A stretch of DNA of 64,000 nucleotides, taken from the NCBI RefSeq assembly GCF_009812035.1, contig NZ_VZIZ01000014.1, forward strand, positions 62,001-126,000, given 5' to 3'. Below are positions 1-9,534 of this stretch, in pieces; positions within the stretch are counted from its first letter, which is position 1; each line of letters opens with the position of its first letter. The notes under the pieces are model-generated. The model did no database searches. It saw nothing but the letters and a program-made list of their open reading frames with translations, and was not told the origin of the DNA. The DNA is from Psychrobacter nivimaris. GTDB taxonomy: Bacteria > Pseudomonadota > Gammaproteobacteria > Pseudomonadales > Moraxellaceae. A program made the position numbers and the translations under genes.

Positions 1-23
1 GTGGTCATGATATGTCGCTTATA

Positions 24-1595
24 TCATTCCGCCTGTTTGTCTTCATGACGTAAGTTATAAAGTATCTGACCATAGGCATCGCGCAATGAGTCTTTTTGAG
101 AATCAGCCACATCATTTATCGTCAAGCAGCGCTCAAACACTTCCATCTCATTTAAGTCCTGCAAGTTCTCTGAGGTCTGCTGTTGATTAAGCACTTTGTT
201 ATAAGTACGAGTGTTTTTTATCTTAAGCACTTCACATGGCAACCCTTCTACCATTGCTTGCACTTGCTCACGCAAATCACTGACGATTTCGTCACCTGTA
301 TAGACAACCTCCAGCCAAATAGAGTCAGATTGCGTAAGCGCTCTAATGGTTTGTTCAATCGTGGTTAGGTCACCAGATATTTGCGCCAATTGTTGGAACT
401 TTGGGATGGGTAGGGACACTACTTGCATCTGATTAGCATCATCGCGATGTAGGATTTCATTGCTAGTCACGGCATCAGTCGAGGTTGGTTGATTGTTTGT
501 ATCTTGCTCAACAGGAGTATTTTCTATGGCAGTAGATTGTGCTACCTCTTCATTATCTGAAGGCTCATCAAAGCCAAACAAATCATCCATGAAAGGAAGT
601 TCCTGACTCGCCACTTTTTTAGCGGTTTTTTCTGCTAATTTATCTACTGATTTTTTCACTTGGGCGACTTCAATGTCAGCAGTTGTATCGATAGCATGAG
701 GAGTAATACTATTAGGTGCAACGTTTAGCTCTGAGCTGTCGTTATTGAAATGTTCTGCGGCACCAAACTGTACGAGCAATACTTGCTTTTGTTGTTTGGC
801 CTCTCCGAAACCCATGGCGATGGGTGAGCCTGAGTAGCGAATACTCTCACGACCGCCAACGCGCTGCGGCACGTGCAAATGTCCAAGTGCGACATAATCG
901 AAGCCATCATTGAACATATCGGCGGAGATTTTACCTAGTGAGCCGACATAGAGCTCGCGTACACCATCATCCTCAGTTGTTTTGCCACCAGATGCGAATA
1001 GATGTCCTGTCGCGATAATAGGAATATATCGCTGATGCGTTTTGATTAAATCGGCTTGTTTAGTTTTCGCAATGTCTGCAACATTGTCATAATGCGCACA
1101 AATACCAGCGATAACATTGGCGTCTTTGCTATCTGCGGACTCGCCAGCGCTACTGCTACGTACATCCCGATCGCGCAGATAGGGCACAGCGGCAATAATA
1201 CAATGAGGGTTGTTGTCGTCATCACCCAAGACCAATACTTCGTCGTCCAAGTTATCACAAGCCGTGCCGATCACATGGACATTTAAAAATTTAAGCACAT
1301 TGCTTGGCGCATCTAAAAAAGTTGGTGAATCATGATTACCTGCGACAATAACCACATGCTGACAGCAAGAGCGTGAGACCTTACCCAAAAACTCATAATA
1401 CAGCGCTTGGGCTTTATTGCTAGGGGTCATGGTATCGAAAATATCACCTGCGACGATCAATATGTCTACTTTTTGCGCGCTGATGGTGTCTTGTAGCCAA
1501 TGCAGGAATGACTCAAACTCTTCGTAACGGAGACGCCCATACAGACGTCGCCCCAAGTGCCAGTCAGAGGTATGCAATATGGTTAAAGGTTTCAT
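24..1595 (-). CDS. sbcD: Exonuclease subunit SbcD (Mre11-type nuclease)
   Basis: Calcineurin-like metallophosphoesterase subunit of the SbcCD nuclease, which opens DNA hairpins and processes double-strand ends with the SbcC ATPase. The start is placed at the ATG at 1595 because the protein then begins MKPLTILHTSDWHLGRRL, the normal SbcD N-terminus; an in-frame ATG at 1640 would add 15 unrelated residues. Metal-binding motifs seen are SDWHLGR, AGDIFD, AGNHDSP and GHLHVPQ. A variable acidic linker (around residues 310-375 of the 523) precedes the C-terminal cap domain, making it longer than the roughly 400-aa E. coli protein. An ATG at position 8 on the minus strand lies just after the stop and may be the first codon of sbcC, which would be outside the window. 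No clear ribosome binding site is visible at either candidate start. Confidence 0.93.
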   Translation of the reverse strand: MKPLTILHTSDWHLGRRLYGRLRYEEFESFLHWLQDTISAQKVDILIVAGDIFDTMTPSNKAQALYYEFLGKVSRSCCQHVVIVAGNHDSPTFLDAPSNVLKFLNVHVIGTACDNLDDEVLVLGDDDNNPHCIIAAVPYLRDRDVRSSSAGESADSKDANVIAGICAHYDNVADIAKTKQADLIKTHQRYIPIIATGHLFASGGKTTEDDGVRELYVGSLGKISADMFNDGFDYVALGHLHVPQRVGGRESIRYSGSPIAMGFGEAKQQKQVLLVQFGAAEHFNNDSSELNVAPNSITPHAIDTTADIEVAQVKKSVDKLAEKTAKKVASQELPFMDDLFGFDEPSDNEEVAQSTAIENTPVEQDTNNQPTSTDAVTSNEILHRDDANQMQVVSLPIPKFQQLAQISGDLTTIEQTIRALTQSDSIWLEVVYTGDEIVSDLREQVQAMVEGLPCEVLKIKNTRTYNKVLNQQQTSENLQDLNEMEVFERCLTINDVADSQKDSLRDAYGQILYNLRHEDKQAE

Positions 1596-1792
1596 TCGCG
1601 TGGTTAAAGAACAAGACAAGCTAGCATCAGGTATGGGCATAAGTAGACTATGATTATGAGCAGTAGAAAGTCTTCATTCTAGCAAGAATCGTTGAGATTT
1701 GCGCTGTTGCCAAAAGAAAACCCTACCAATAATATACTGGTAGGGTTTACTCATTATTCATGACTCATCGTTTTGCAGGTTAGCAGTAAGTG

Positions 1793-3433
1793 CTAGTCAA
1801 TAATCAATTGCTCCAGACCATCTCCTTGCTGCGTTGCAAGATTTGCGACCATCGATAGGGCATGAGCTTGTTGGTCTATGGGTTGTTGTACTGCTTCACC
1901 TCTCGACCCTTCACGCAACCAATTTTTGGCTATATCATCGCTGTTTTGACTGTGCTGCTGATTTTGTAAATTATACCAAGCCAAATCATGATGCAAGCTG
2001 ACCACGTCGCCCATGATGAGAAGGGCAGGCGTTGGTAATTGTGCTTGTTCTTGTTTGGCAACAATCGTTGCAAGCGTACCTGTCAATACTTGCTGATTGG
2101 GCATACTCGCATTAGAGACGATAGCAATCGGCGTCTCGCTACTACGACCAGCATCAACCAAGCCTTCAGTCAGACGAGCCAGCGAGTGCAGACCCATATA
2201 AAACACGACTGTCTCATCAGTATTTAAAAAGTTCTCAAAATTACTGTTGGGTGCACCAGCTTTCAAAAATCCCGTCACAAAACGCACCGACTGTGAATGG
2301 TCACGATGAGTTAGCGGAATGCCTGCATAGCTAGCAGCGGCATTGGCAGCAGTAATACCAGGAACGACTTGATATGGCACATTATGTGCCCGCAGGCTTT
2401 CGATCTCTTCGCCGCCACGTCCAAAGATAAATGGATCGCCACCTTTTAAACGCACGACACGGCGACCTTGTTTGGCATGATTGACGAGTAGCTCATTGAT
2501 GCCCAACTGCGCGACCGTATGGTTGCTGCGTTTTTTACCGACGAATACTTTATCAGCATCACGGCGACATAAGTCCAACACCTGCGGTGAAACTAGTGCA
2601 TCATAAAACACCACGTCCGCTTGCTGCATTAGACGCAAGGCTTTAAAGGTCAACAGCTCTGGATCACCAGGGCCTGCGCCAACGATATATACTTCACCAA
2701 CGGCTGGTAAGGCTTTTTCTGGCTCATCCGATGCGACAGGCTTAATGGTATCCGACTCTCTAACCGAGTTTGCATCGTCGCTTTTCTTACTGATAGCCGC
2801 TGCGGTACTATCCAAATCGGCTTTTAACTGTGCAGCCGCTTCAGTTTCATTACCGGCAAACATCAGCTGACTGACCTGACCTTCAAATGCTCGCTCCCAA
2901 AACTGACGACGGCCAGTAAGCGTCGGTATCTTGGCTTTTACCTCACTGCGGAATTCACCTGCCAGCTTGGCCAATTTTCCATAGCCTTGCGGGATTAATG
3001 TCTCAAGGCGTGCCCGTAACAGACGTGCCAGTACTGGCGCTTTACCATTTGATGAGATACCAATCACAATGGGATTGCGATCGATAATCGCTGGAAAGAT
3101 AAAGTCACATAAATGCGGCGTATCGACCACATTGACTGGAATGTTTAGCTCAGTCGCATCTGCATGAATCTGGTGATTCAGCGTCTCATCATCAGTCGCA
3201 GCAATGATTACCCGTGCGCCTGACATATAGGTTTTATTATAATTCTCATAGATAAACTGGTGCTTATCATCAGTTAGCAAAGCTTGTAGCTCATGGCTGA
3301 TATCGGGTGCAAGTATAGTGATACAGGCACCTGCACGGCTGAGCAAATCCGCTTTACGCAGTGCCACTTCGCCGCCGCCCACGATAAGCACTTTACGGTC
3401 TTCTAATTTAAAAAATAGCGGGAAGGTGTTCAT
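1793..3433 (-). CDS. cysG: Siroheme synthase CysG (dehydrogenase/ferrochelatase plus uroporphyrinogen-III methyltransferase)
   Basis: Trifunctional enzyme making siroheme from uroporphyrinogen III, the cofactor required by the sulfite reductase encoded nearby. Residues 1-150 are the precorrin-2 dehydrogenase/ferrochelatase half (FFKLEDRKVLIVGGGEVALRKA, with the GISSNGKAPV segment around the conserved Ser). Residues 247-490 are the SAM-dependent methyltransferase (VYIVGAGPGDPELLTFKALR, then VVRLKGGDPFIFGRGGEE). A roughly 45-residue low-complexity linker at about 200-245 and a C-terminal tail of about 45 residues make it longer (546 aa) than E. coli CysG (457 aa). It lies downstream of cysH in the same direction, but a strong terminator at 3731-3778 separates them, so it probably has its own promoter in the 400-bp gap. 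Confidence 0.95.
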   Translation of the reverse strand: MNTFPLFFKLEDRKVLIVGGGEVALRKADLLSRAGACITILAPDISHELQALLTDDKHQFIYENYNKTYMSGARVIIAATDDETLNHQIHADATELNIPVNVVDTPHLCDFIFPAIIDRNPIVIGISSNGKAPVLARLLRARLETLIPQGYGKLAKLAGEFRSEVKAKIPTLTGRRQFWERAFEGQVSQLMFAGNETEAAAQLKADLDSTAAAISKKSDDANSVRESDTIKPVASDEPEKALPAVGEVYIVGAGPGDPELLTFKALRLMQQADVVFYDALVSPQVLDLCRRDADKVFVGKKRSNHTVAQLGINELLVNHAKQGRRVVRLKGGDPFIFGRGGEEIESLRAHNVPYQVVPGITAANAAASYAGIPLTHRDHSQSVRFVTGFLKAGAPNSNFENFLNTDETVVFYMGLHSLARLTEGLVDAGRSSETPIAIVSNASMPNQQVLTGTLATIVAKQEQAQLPTPALLIMGDVVSLHHDLAWYNLQNQQHSQNSDDIAKNWLREGSRGEAVQQPIDQQAHALSMVANLATQQGDGLEQLIID

Positions 3434-3730
3434 AGTGTCACCATATATTTAATTGTTTATTATAAAAGGTAGAAAAGATATAAGGAATGCCGCCATTATG
3501 AGGTATCACAAGCACACTCTCACCTAGTGAATTGGCATTAGTATATTCGTTTTTGAGATATTAATTCATATTTTAGCTAGTAATAGGAATAGCGGTAAGT
3601 TTTCGATATATAGCCAGAGAACTAGTAAAAGGCTACGGCGTTACTCTCCCTAGAGGTACTATTTGTACAATCTGCAATCGACTGCCTTGTACCCATATTA
3701 GATTTCTTTGACTATAGATAGAACAGGCAC

Positions 3731-3778
3731 AAAAAAATCCCGCTTAACGACTCTATTAAGAGCCAAGCGGGATTTTTT
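3731..3778 (-). terminator. Rho-independent terminator after cysH
   Basis: The arms AAATCCCGCTT and AAGCGGGATTT enclose a loop of about 18 bases. Read on the minus strand the stem is followed by a run of seven T residues. It sits 55 bp past the cysH stop codon and upstream of cysG. The rest of the 3434-3832 gap is AT-rich and shows no gene. Confidence 0.85.
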
Positions 3779-3832
3779 ATTTATACAGCTATAGCCGTTA
3801 TTCAATAAACAATAGCTATAGTCAGTGCCTTA

Positions 3833-4471
3833 CTATAGCTGAGTATGCAAACCACACTCACGGCTTTCTTCTACCTTAGTTGGATCAAAGTAGTCATGCT
3901 CGTTTGGCAAGTTGTGCTCTTCTAGATATACGTCTAAATCAGCATCGGTTTTTTCAAATAATGGCGCTACTTTTAGCACACCGTCTTTTGATAAGCTAAG
4001 TACGTCAAGACCTTGGCGGAACTCAGTTTGGTCTTTACGAATAGCATTGAACCACACATCTGGCTTTAGCTCATCTAACGCACGGCGGAATGGCTCAAGT
4101 TTAACTTGCTCAGTGAACTCGTCATGCTGTGGGTTATCGATACCTGGGATGCCATTCATCGTCGCGTCACGGTGTGCAGCCGTTTGCTTAGGGATATAAG
4201 TAACGACATTTAGGTTCAAATCATGGATAAGCTTGTTGGCAAACTGATAAGTAGCATCAGTGTTGTAACCTGAGTCTACCCACAATACTGTGATATCAGG
4301 ACGCTGTTTAGCAACTAAGTGCAAAATAGCCGATTCATATGGACGGAAGTTCGTCGTGATGATTGGGTTTTTTGCTTGAGTCAGTGCCCACTCAACGATT
4401 TGCTCAGGTGACTTACCTTGCAGGTCTTTGTTGGCTTGGTCAAGATCTAGATTTGGGTGTAATTGGCTCAT
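3833..4471 (-). CDS. cysH: Phosphoadenylyl-sulfate reductase CysH (PAPS type)
   Basis: Reduces activated sulfate to sulfite with thioredoxin. The protein shows the PP-loop ATPase-like fold signature of the family (IITTNFRPYESAILHLV, LWVDSGYNTDATYQFA) and ends with the catalytic ECGLH motif six residues from the C-terminus. That cysteine is the only one in the protein, so the paired-Cys iron-sulfur ligands of APS reductases are absent. By family rules this makes it the PAPS-using, thioredoxin-dependent type, although at 212 aa it is shorter than E. coli CysH (244 aa). It follows DUF934 by 84 bp and is probably cotranscribed with cysI-DUF934. No APS kinase gene is visible in the window. Confidence 0.92.
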   Translation of the reverse strand: MSQLHPNLDLDQANKDLQGKSPEQIVEWALTQAKNPIITTNFRPYESAILHLVAKQRPDITVLWVDSGYNTDATYQFANKLIHDLNLNVVTYIPKQTAAHRDATMNGIPGIDNPQHDEFTEQVKLEPFRRALDELKPDVWFNAIRKDQTEFRQGLDVLSLSKDGVLKVAPLFEKTDADLDVYLEEHNLPNEHDYFDPTKVEESRECGLHTQL

Positions 4472-4555
4472 AATACGTTCCTTAATTGTTGTTAATATAA
4501 AAATGTTGAATAAAAATATCGGGTATTACTATAAAAATTATGGTCAGTGCGACAG

Positions 4556-5176
4556 CTATGCGACTGAAGGCTCTGACGGTTGTGCAAACATCGGTAAATC
4601 TGAAGCGCTTCGACCGTCAGAGCTACTAGCAAGGGCAGTAAAGGCTTGCTCAATACCAAATTTAGAATCTGCTTCTAGGTCATGCTCGCTCAATACAAAG
4701 CTATCAACGCCCACACGTAGCATATAGGCAATTTGATCGCGGCCAAACGCGCCAGCCACTCGAATCTCGCCTATATAACCAATTTGGCGCAGCGTACGTG
4801 CAAAGCTAAAGTGACGGCCATCAGCGAACTTAGGCACATCAATTACGATAAGTGCGTGTGTTGATAAGAACTCACTAAGTCCCTCTAATGCATCAGCGTC
4901 AGTATCGGCAGTAACCCACAATCCAAGCCGGCTACTGTGCTGTACGATCAGCTCATAGACTTCTTTAATCAGACCACCAGCCTGTGCGCCCGTAAGATCT
5001 AATAGATCAACAAGTGGCACGATGACATCAGGTTTTTCTTGTTTTTGTAATAGCTCAAGCAACGTAATGTTAGTCGATACAATGCTCTCTGGCAGTGCAT
5101 CAGTAGTAAGTACATGCCATGTATCTTGACTGCCAATATCGACGCCATGACTGTCCAAAATATGGTGATTAGCCAT
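4556..5176 (-). CDS. DUF934 family protein, sulfite-reductase partner
   Basis: Member of DUF934, a family commonly encoded right after sulfite reductase in Proteobacteria and presumed to help sulfate assimilation; its biochemical role is not established. The family signature is seen as FADGRHFSFARTLRQIGYIGE followed by RDQIAYMLRVGVDSF. The start at 5176 is chosen because TAAGGAG lies just upstream on the minus strand and the ATG overlaps the cysI stop by 8 bases (ATGGCTAA), a typical translational-coupling arrangement. A longer frame opening at 5227 would lie entirely inside cysI. The product is 206 aa with no signal peptide or membrane segment, so it is probably cytoplasmic. Confidence 0.9.
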   Translation of the reverse strand: MANHHILDSHGVDIGSQDTWHVLTTDALPESIVSTNITLLELLQKQEKPDVIVPLVDLLDLTGAQAGGLIKEVYELIVQHSSRLGLWVTADTDADALEGLSEFLSTHALIVIDVPKFADGRHFSFARTLRQIGYIGEIRVAGAFGRDQIAYMLRVGVDSFVLSEHDLEADSKFGIEQAFTALASSSDGRSASDLPMFAQPSEPSVA

Positions 5177-6860
5177 AGACCTTCTCCTTAAATGGATCAA
5201 TACCAACGCGCTCAACCAATTGACCAAAGCTTTCTACATCGTTATCAGTACTGGCACGTAAGTCCACATAGACATCAACGATCTGCTGTATGGTGTTAGC
5301 AACCTCAAGGGCAGGCACAGATTTTCCTAAGATTTTGCCAAGTTTGGCGTCGTCGCTAGAGTTGCCGCCAAGGCTAATTTGATACCAATGTTCGCCTTTT
5401 TTATCGACACCCAAGATACCAATATCGCCTGTATGATGGTGCGCACAAGCATTGATACAGCCAGACATGTTCAGGCGAATCTCACCCAAGTCGTATAGAT
5501 AGTCTAGGTCATCGAACTGTTTTTCGATTTGTTCAGCGATGTTGTGCGTCGTTGCATTGGCAAGCGAGCAGTAATCCCAACCTGGGCAGACAATCATATC
5601 TGTTAGGGTGTTGATGTTTGCGCGTGCTAAATGCAATTCTGATAGCTGCTGCCACAATTCATAAAGCTTATTGGTTTGCACATCAGCGAATACTAGATTC
5701 TGCTGATAAGTACCACGCAGCTCACCAAAGCTATATTTGTCAGAAAGGTCAGCCAGTGCATCCATCTGTGATTCACTGACATCACCGGATGGTACATATT
5801 TGCCATCGACCAAACCTGCTTTGAGAGAAATAACCACGGCACGATAGCCCGCTATTTTATGGGCTACGGTGTTTTGGTTATACCAATTGGCAAAATCTTT
5901 ATCAGCGCTCAGTTGCTGTTGTAGCTCAGACTGTACTTGTAGTGCGTCAAACGATACATAGTCAGGCTCACTAAAGAAGCTGCTCGCAGTGGCAAAGTTC
6001 TCATCAGTCAAAGTCAATGGGCCATCTTTGGTATGAGCTTCCCACTCGGCATCGACCAATTTAGCAAAGGCTGGACCGCCCATGCTTTCGACCAAAATTT
6101 TGATACGTGATCTGTATTTGCTGCCTTTGTCACGGCGACCATGCAAGTTATAGACACGCAAGATGGCGTCTAAATAACTAAGCAGATGCTGACGTGGCAA
6201 GAATTTATTGATAACTTTACCAAGGACAGGAATACGTCCTAGACCACCACCAACCAATACTTCAAAACCAATCTCACCTTCATCATTGGTTTTTACATGT
6301 AGACCGACATCATGTACTTGGGTTGCCGCGCGGTCATCATTAGTACCGATCACAGCAATCTTAAATTTACGCGGCAAAAAAGCAAACTCAGGATGGAAGG
6401 TTGACCATTGGCGGATAATCTCGCAATAAGGACGTGGATCAGCGATTTCTTCTTTATGGATACCAGCATATGGATCGGTGGTGGTATTACGGATACAGTT
6501 GCCTGAGGTTTGGATGGCATGCATTTGTACTGATGCTAATTCAGCCAAGATATCTGGCACATCTTCTAGCTTTGGCCAGTTCAGCTGAATATTGGTACGG
6601 GTCGTGAAGTGCCCATAGCCTTTATCATACTTGCGAGTAATTTCGGCCAATTTGCGCAACTGGTAGCTGGCAAGCAAACCGTAAGGAATGGCGATACGCA
6701 ACATCGGAGCATAACGCTGGATGTACAGGCCGTTTTGCAATCGCAATGGCAAAAACTGCTCTTCTGGCAGCTCACCTGCCAAAAATCGCTCGGTTTGGTC
6801 GCGAAATTGGGCAACTCGTTCCTCTACCAAAGTCTGGTCAGCGTAATTATATTGATACAT
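5169..6860 (-). CDS. cysI: Sulfite reductase hemoprotein subunit CysI
   Basis: Siroheme/4Fe-4S enzyme that reduces sulfite to sulfide in cysteine synthesis. The protein is 563 aa, normal for the family, with two ferredoxin-like halves. Both cluster-ligand motifs are visible: CPGWDYCSLA (Cys-x5-Cys) and NMSGCINACAHHHTGDIG (Cys-x3-Cys). Siroheme-site basic residues are seen in GHFTTRTNIQLNW and in SGNCIRNTTTDPYAG. No flavoprotein subunit (cysJ) is next to it, so the electron donor is encoded elsewhere or is ferredoxin-like. It is the first gene of a minus-strand unit with DUF934 and cysH, divergent from sat across a 343-bp gap. Confidence 0.95.
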   Translation of the reverse strand: MYQYNYADQTLVEERVAQFRDQTERFLAGELPEEQFLPLRLQNGLYIQRYAPMLRIAIPYGLLASYQLRKLAEITRKYDKGYGHFTTRTNIQLNWPKLEDVPDILAELASVQMHAIQTSGNCIRNTTTDPYAGIHKEEIADPRPYCEIIRQWSTFHPEFAFLPRKFKIAVIGTNDDRAATQVHDVGLHVKTNDEGEIGFEVLVGGGLGRIPVLGKVINKFLPRQHLLSYLDAILRVYNLHGRRDKGSKYRSRIKILVESMGGPAFAKLVDAEWEAHTKDGPLTLTDENFATASSFFSEPDYVSFDALQVQSELQQQLSADKDFANWYNQNTVAHKIAGYRAVVISLKAGLVDGKYVPSGDVSESQMDALADLSDKYSFGELRGTYQQNLVFADVQTNKLYELWQQLSELHLARANINTLTDMIVCPGWDYCSLANATTHNIAEQIEKQFDDLDYLYDLGEIRLNMSGCINACAHHHTGDIGILGVDKKGEHWYQISLGGNSSDDAKLGKILGKSVPALEVANTIQQIVDVYVDLRASTDNDVESFGQLVERVGIDPFKEKVYG

Positions 6861-7203
6861 GACGTAATCTCAGTTTTGTTTTTAATCTTAAAATCAGCGA
6901 CGAAAATGATTTGCGTGTGTAATAGGTTTTATTGCCGTTCGCAATGTAAATAATTCAGCTATACATCATATAAGCTTGTACCCAGAAACATAAATTCCTT
7001 TCAGACATATCCATATCCAAACACAGCATAAATTTTCATAACGAAAGTTAGGTAGCCTATGCGTAACAAATTCAATGCCCAATCGTTAGCACGCTATTTA
7101 TTATCTAGCGACGGCTTTCTTCTCAGTTTTGTACATTTAATTGCTGTTGCATTTTTGCTCATCTCTTCCAACCATTCTTTTTATAAGAGGTTTTAATAAC
7201 TAT

Positions 7204-8466
7204 ATGTCTCAGACTCAAAGCCAAACCCAATCCCAATTCAAATCAAAGCTGGTTCCTCCACACGGTAGTGCAGAGCTTAAGCCACTATTACTAAATGGTG
7301 CAGCACGCGATCAAGCATTAGAACTTGCCAGCACATTGCCAACCATCACCTTAAGCTCACGTGAGCGTGGCGATTTAATCATGTTCGGTATCGGCGGTTT
7401 CACTCCGTTAAATGGTTTTATGAATCAAGCGGACTGGCAGGGTGTAGTAGACAACATGCGCTTGCAAAGCGGCGAAAACGCAGGCTTGTTTTGGCCAATT
7501 CCTATCACTTTGTCTGCGCCAAAAGAGACTGCGGATAATTTGAGTCAAGGTGACAAAGTAGCCTTGGTCGCTCAAGATGGCGAAGTCATGGGTATCTTGA
7601 CGGTAGAAGAAACCTACACTATCGATAAAGAGCACGAGTGCCAGCAAGTATTCACGACTACGGATTCAGAGCATCCAGGCGTACAGCAAGTATTGAACCA
7701 AGAAGCCGTCAATATTGCCGGTAGTGTCGAAGTGTTGAGCGAAGGTGAGTTCCCAACGTTATATCCAGAAATCTACAAAACGCCAGCAGAAACGCGCGCA
7801 ATTTTGGATGCTAAAGGCTGGAAAACAGTGGCTGCATTCCAGACGCGTAATCCAATGCACCGCTCACATGAATATCTGGCTAAGATTGCAATTGAGATCT
7901 GTGATGGTGTGCTGATTCATTCATTATTAGGCGCATTGAAACCTGGCGATATCCCAGCAGAAGTCCGCCAAGAAGCCATTAAAACATTAATTGATAACTA
8001 CTTTAGACAAGATACTGTTATCCAAGCAGGTTATCCGTTAGATATGCGTTATGCTGGCCCACGTGAAGCGTTACTACATGCGCTATTCCGTCAAAACTAC
8101 GGATGTAGCCATCTGATTGTTGGTCGTGATCATGCGGGTGTCGGCGATTACTACGGTGCGTTTGATGCGCAAACGATTTTTGAACATGTTGGTAAAGACG
8201 ACCTTATCACCCAACCGCTCAAAATTGGCTGGACGTTCTGGTGTAATGCTTGTAATGCTATGGCCTCTGACAAGACTTGCCCGCATGACGCCTCTGAGCA
8301 CGTTAAAGTGTCAGGTACCAAGCTGCGTAAAGCATTATCAGAAGACGAAGAGGTACCAGATAACTTTAGTCGCCCAGAAGTACTACAGATTTTGCGTGAC
8401 TACTATGCTGGCATCGCAAAAGAAGAGCGTGCTGAAGTTAAATTAACGGGTGCATCTGCGGTATAA
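7204..8466 (+). CDS. sat: Sulfate adenylyltransferase (monofunctional ATP sulfurylase, Sat)
   Basis: Makes adenylyl sulfate from ATP and sulfate, the first step after sulfate uptake. The start at 7204 ([12 protein letters not shown]) is chosen over an upstream in-frame codon at 7141 because the added 21 residues look non-conserved and AGAGG precedes 7204 at some distance. Diagnostic motifs are [11 protein letters not shown], the [12 protein letters not shown] loop, and the Cys-rich segment [17 protein letters not shown], a probable zinc site seen in prokaryotic Sat proteins, followed by [10 protein letters not shown]. The product is 420 aa and has no APS kinase domain. It is divergent from the cysI unit and followed by a terminator. 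Confidence 0.96.
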   Translation: MSQTQSQTQSQFKSKLVPPHGSAELKPLLLNGAARDQALELASTLPTITLSSRERGDLIMFGIGGFTPLNGFMNQADWQGVVDNMRLQSGENAGLFWPIPITLSAPKETADNLSQGDKVALVAQDGEVMGILTVEETYTIDKEHECQQVFTTTDSEHPGVQQVLNQEAVNIAGSVEVLSEGEFPTLYPEIYKTPAETRAILDAKGWKTVAAFQTRNPMHRSHEYLAKIAIEICDGVLIHSLLGALKPGDIPAEVRQEAIKTLIDNYFRQDTVIQAGYPLDMRYAGPREALLHALFRQNYGCSHLIVGRDHAGVGDYYGAFDAQTIFEHVGKDDLITQPLKIGWTFWCNACNAMASDKTCPHDASEHVKVSGTKLRKALSEDEEVPDNFSRPEVLQILRDYYAGIAKEERAEVKLTGASAV

Positions 8467-8508
8467 AGACTGATCATCAGTATAAATAACCCGTACTGAA
8501 TCAGTCGT

Positions 8509-8550
8509 AAAAAAGGTGTCAGACTTATTGTCTGGCACCTTTTTATTTTT
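8509..8550 (+). terminator. Rho-independent terminator after sat
   Basis: GGTGTCAGAC and GTCTGGCACC form a 10-bp stem (one G-T pair) with a TTATT loop, followed by TTTTTATTTTT. It lies about 45 bp after the sat stop. Confidence 0.9.
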
Positions 8551-8601
8551 ATCACTATTTTAAAATGAAAAGCACGTCCTAACACATGCTAGTGATGACT
8601 A

Positions 8602-9174
8602 TTAAATCTCCAAACCTGCTGCCAGCTTCTTATATTCTCCAGCAAGCGAGCCACCACCTGAGCAGAAATAGTTCAGTGCATATTTGTCTGGGCTGTCGAT
8701 GATGAGGGTATCGTCCTTAAATTGAAAAAAGGTAGTGCTATCATTTACCTTTGACTGAAAAATCATACCATGAGCAGTATCTTGGCCCATTAATGTCGCC
8801 TTACCATCGAAGTGACAAGTAGGTTTTTTGATATCGCTGCGTGAGCGAACTTTAATGTCAATCTGTCGATCACTCTCTGCTCGTACCAACACGCCAACCC
8901 AATCATAGCCTTGTGCTCGTTTGTAGTAGTCGGCAGTAGCGTAATCTGCTGAAACTTTATCTGTTGAAAAATTGTCTGCTGAGACATTGTCACCCAAGAT
9001 ATTACTTTCAATAGTTGGCAAATTAGATGTTGTACTGGCAACTGATTTGACCTTGCTGTGGCTATCGCTATTCATAGTGGGCGACATACTATTACAGCCT
9101 GTTAAAGCCGCTAGGGTAGAGGTCATTATTATTAGCCCTACAATAGAATGAAATTGACGGTATGAGGTATTCAT
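8602..9174 (-). CDS. Putative lipoprotein of unknown function
   Basis: I do not recognise a family. The start at 9174 gives a typical lipoprotein signal: basic N-terminus, hydrophobic stretch IVGLIIMTSTLAAL and a lipobox ending LTGC, so the mature protein would be lipid-anchored. AAAGG lies upstream of this ATG. A Ser/Thr/Asp-rich linker with short repeats of the type NFSTDKVSADYATADY follows. The C-terminal part (YDWVGVLVRAESDRQIDIKVRSR, then CHFDGKATLMG) looks like a compact beta-rich domain with two remaining cysteines (CHFDG and YFCSGGGS). It is 190 aa and stands alone between the sat terminator and the sulfate-binding protein genes. The 9175-9534 gap upstream shows no other gene. Confidence 0.7.
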   Translation of the reverse strand: MNTSYRQFHSIVGLIIMTSTLAALTGCNSMSPTMNSDSHSKVKSVASTTSNLPTIESNILGDNVSADNFSTDKVSADYATADYYKRAQGYDWVGVLVRAESDRQIDIKVRSRSDIKKPTCHFDGKATLMGQDTAHGMIFQSKVNDSTTFFQFKDDTLIIDSPDKYALNYFCSGGGSLAGEYKKLAAGLEI

Positions 9175-9534
9175 ATAAGGGCCTTTGGTCAAGTAGAAAA
9201 GTAAGGTTTGCATAGTATCGGGATAATGAAAGTATCATTGATACAGCAAACTTTATAACGTAAAAATAATGGTACAGCCTACCCAAATCATAGTCTACTT
9301 GATAAACCTGCCAGCAACTACTCAACCCATTTTATTCTTAATGATGCAAAACGATTACTCCTATCACTTATGCCAACTTCACTAGTCGATAAGCTAATTC
9401 ATCACTAAGCGTTTGCTATTTATGCTGCTAGCATAGCCTGCATCATCCCGACAACCGAACTCAAAAGATTGTAGGCCCTGTGATGATGGTCAAGATTTTG
9501 ACAAAACGCTTCTAATACTTTTATCGAGAGCATC

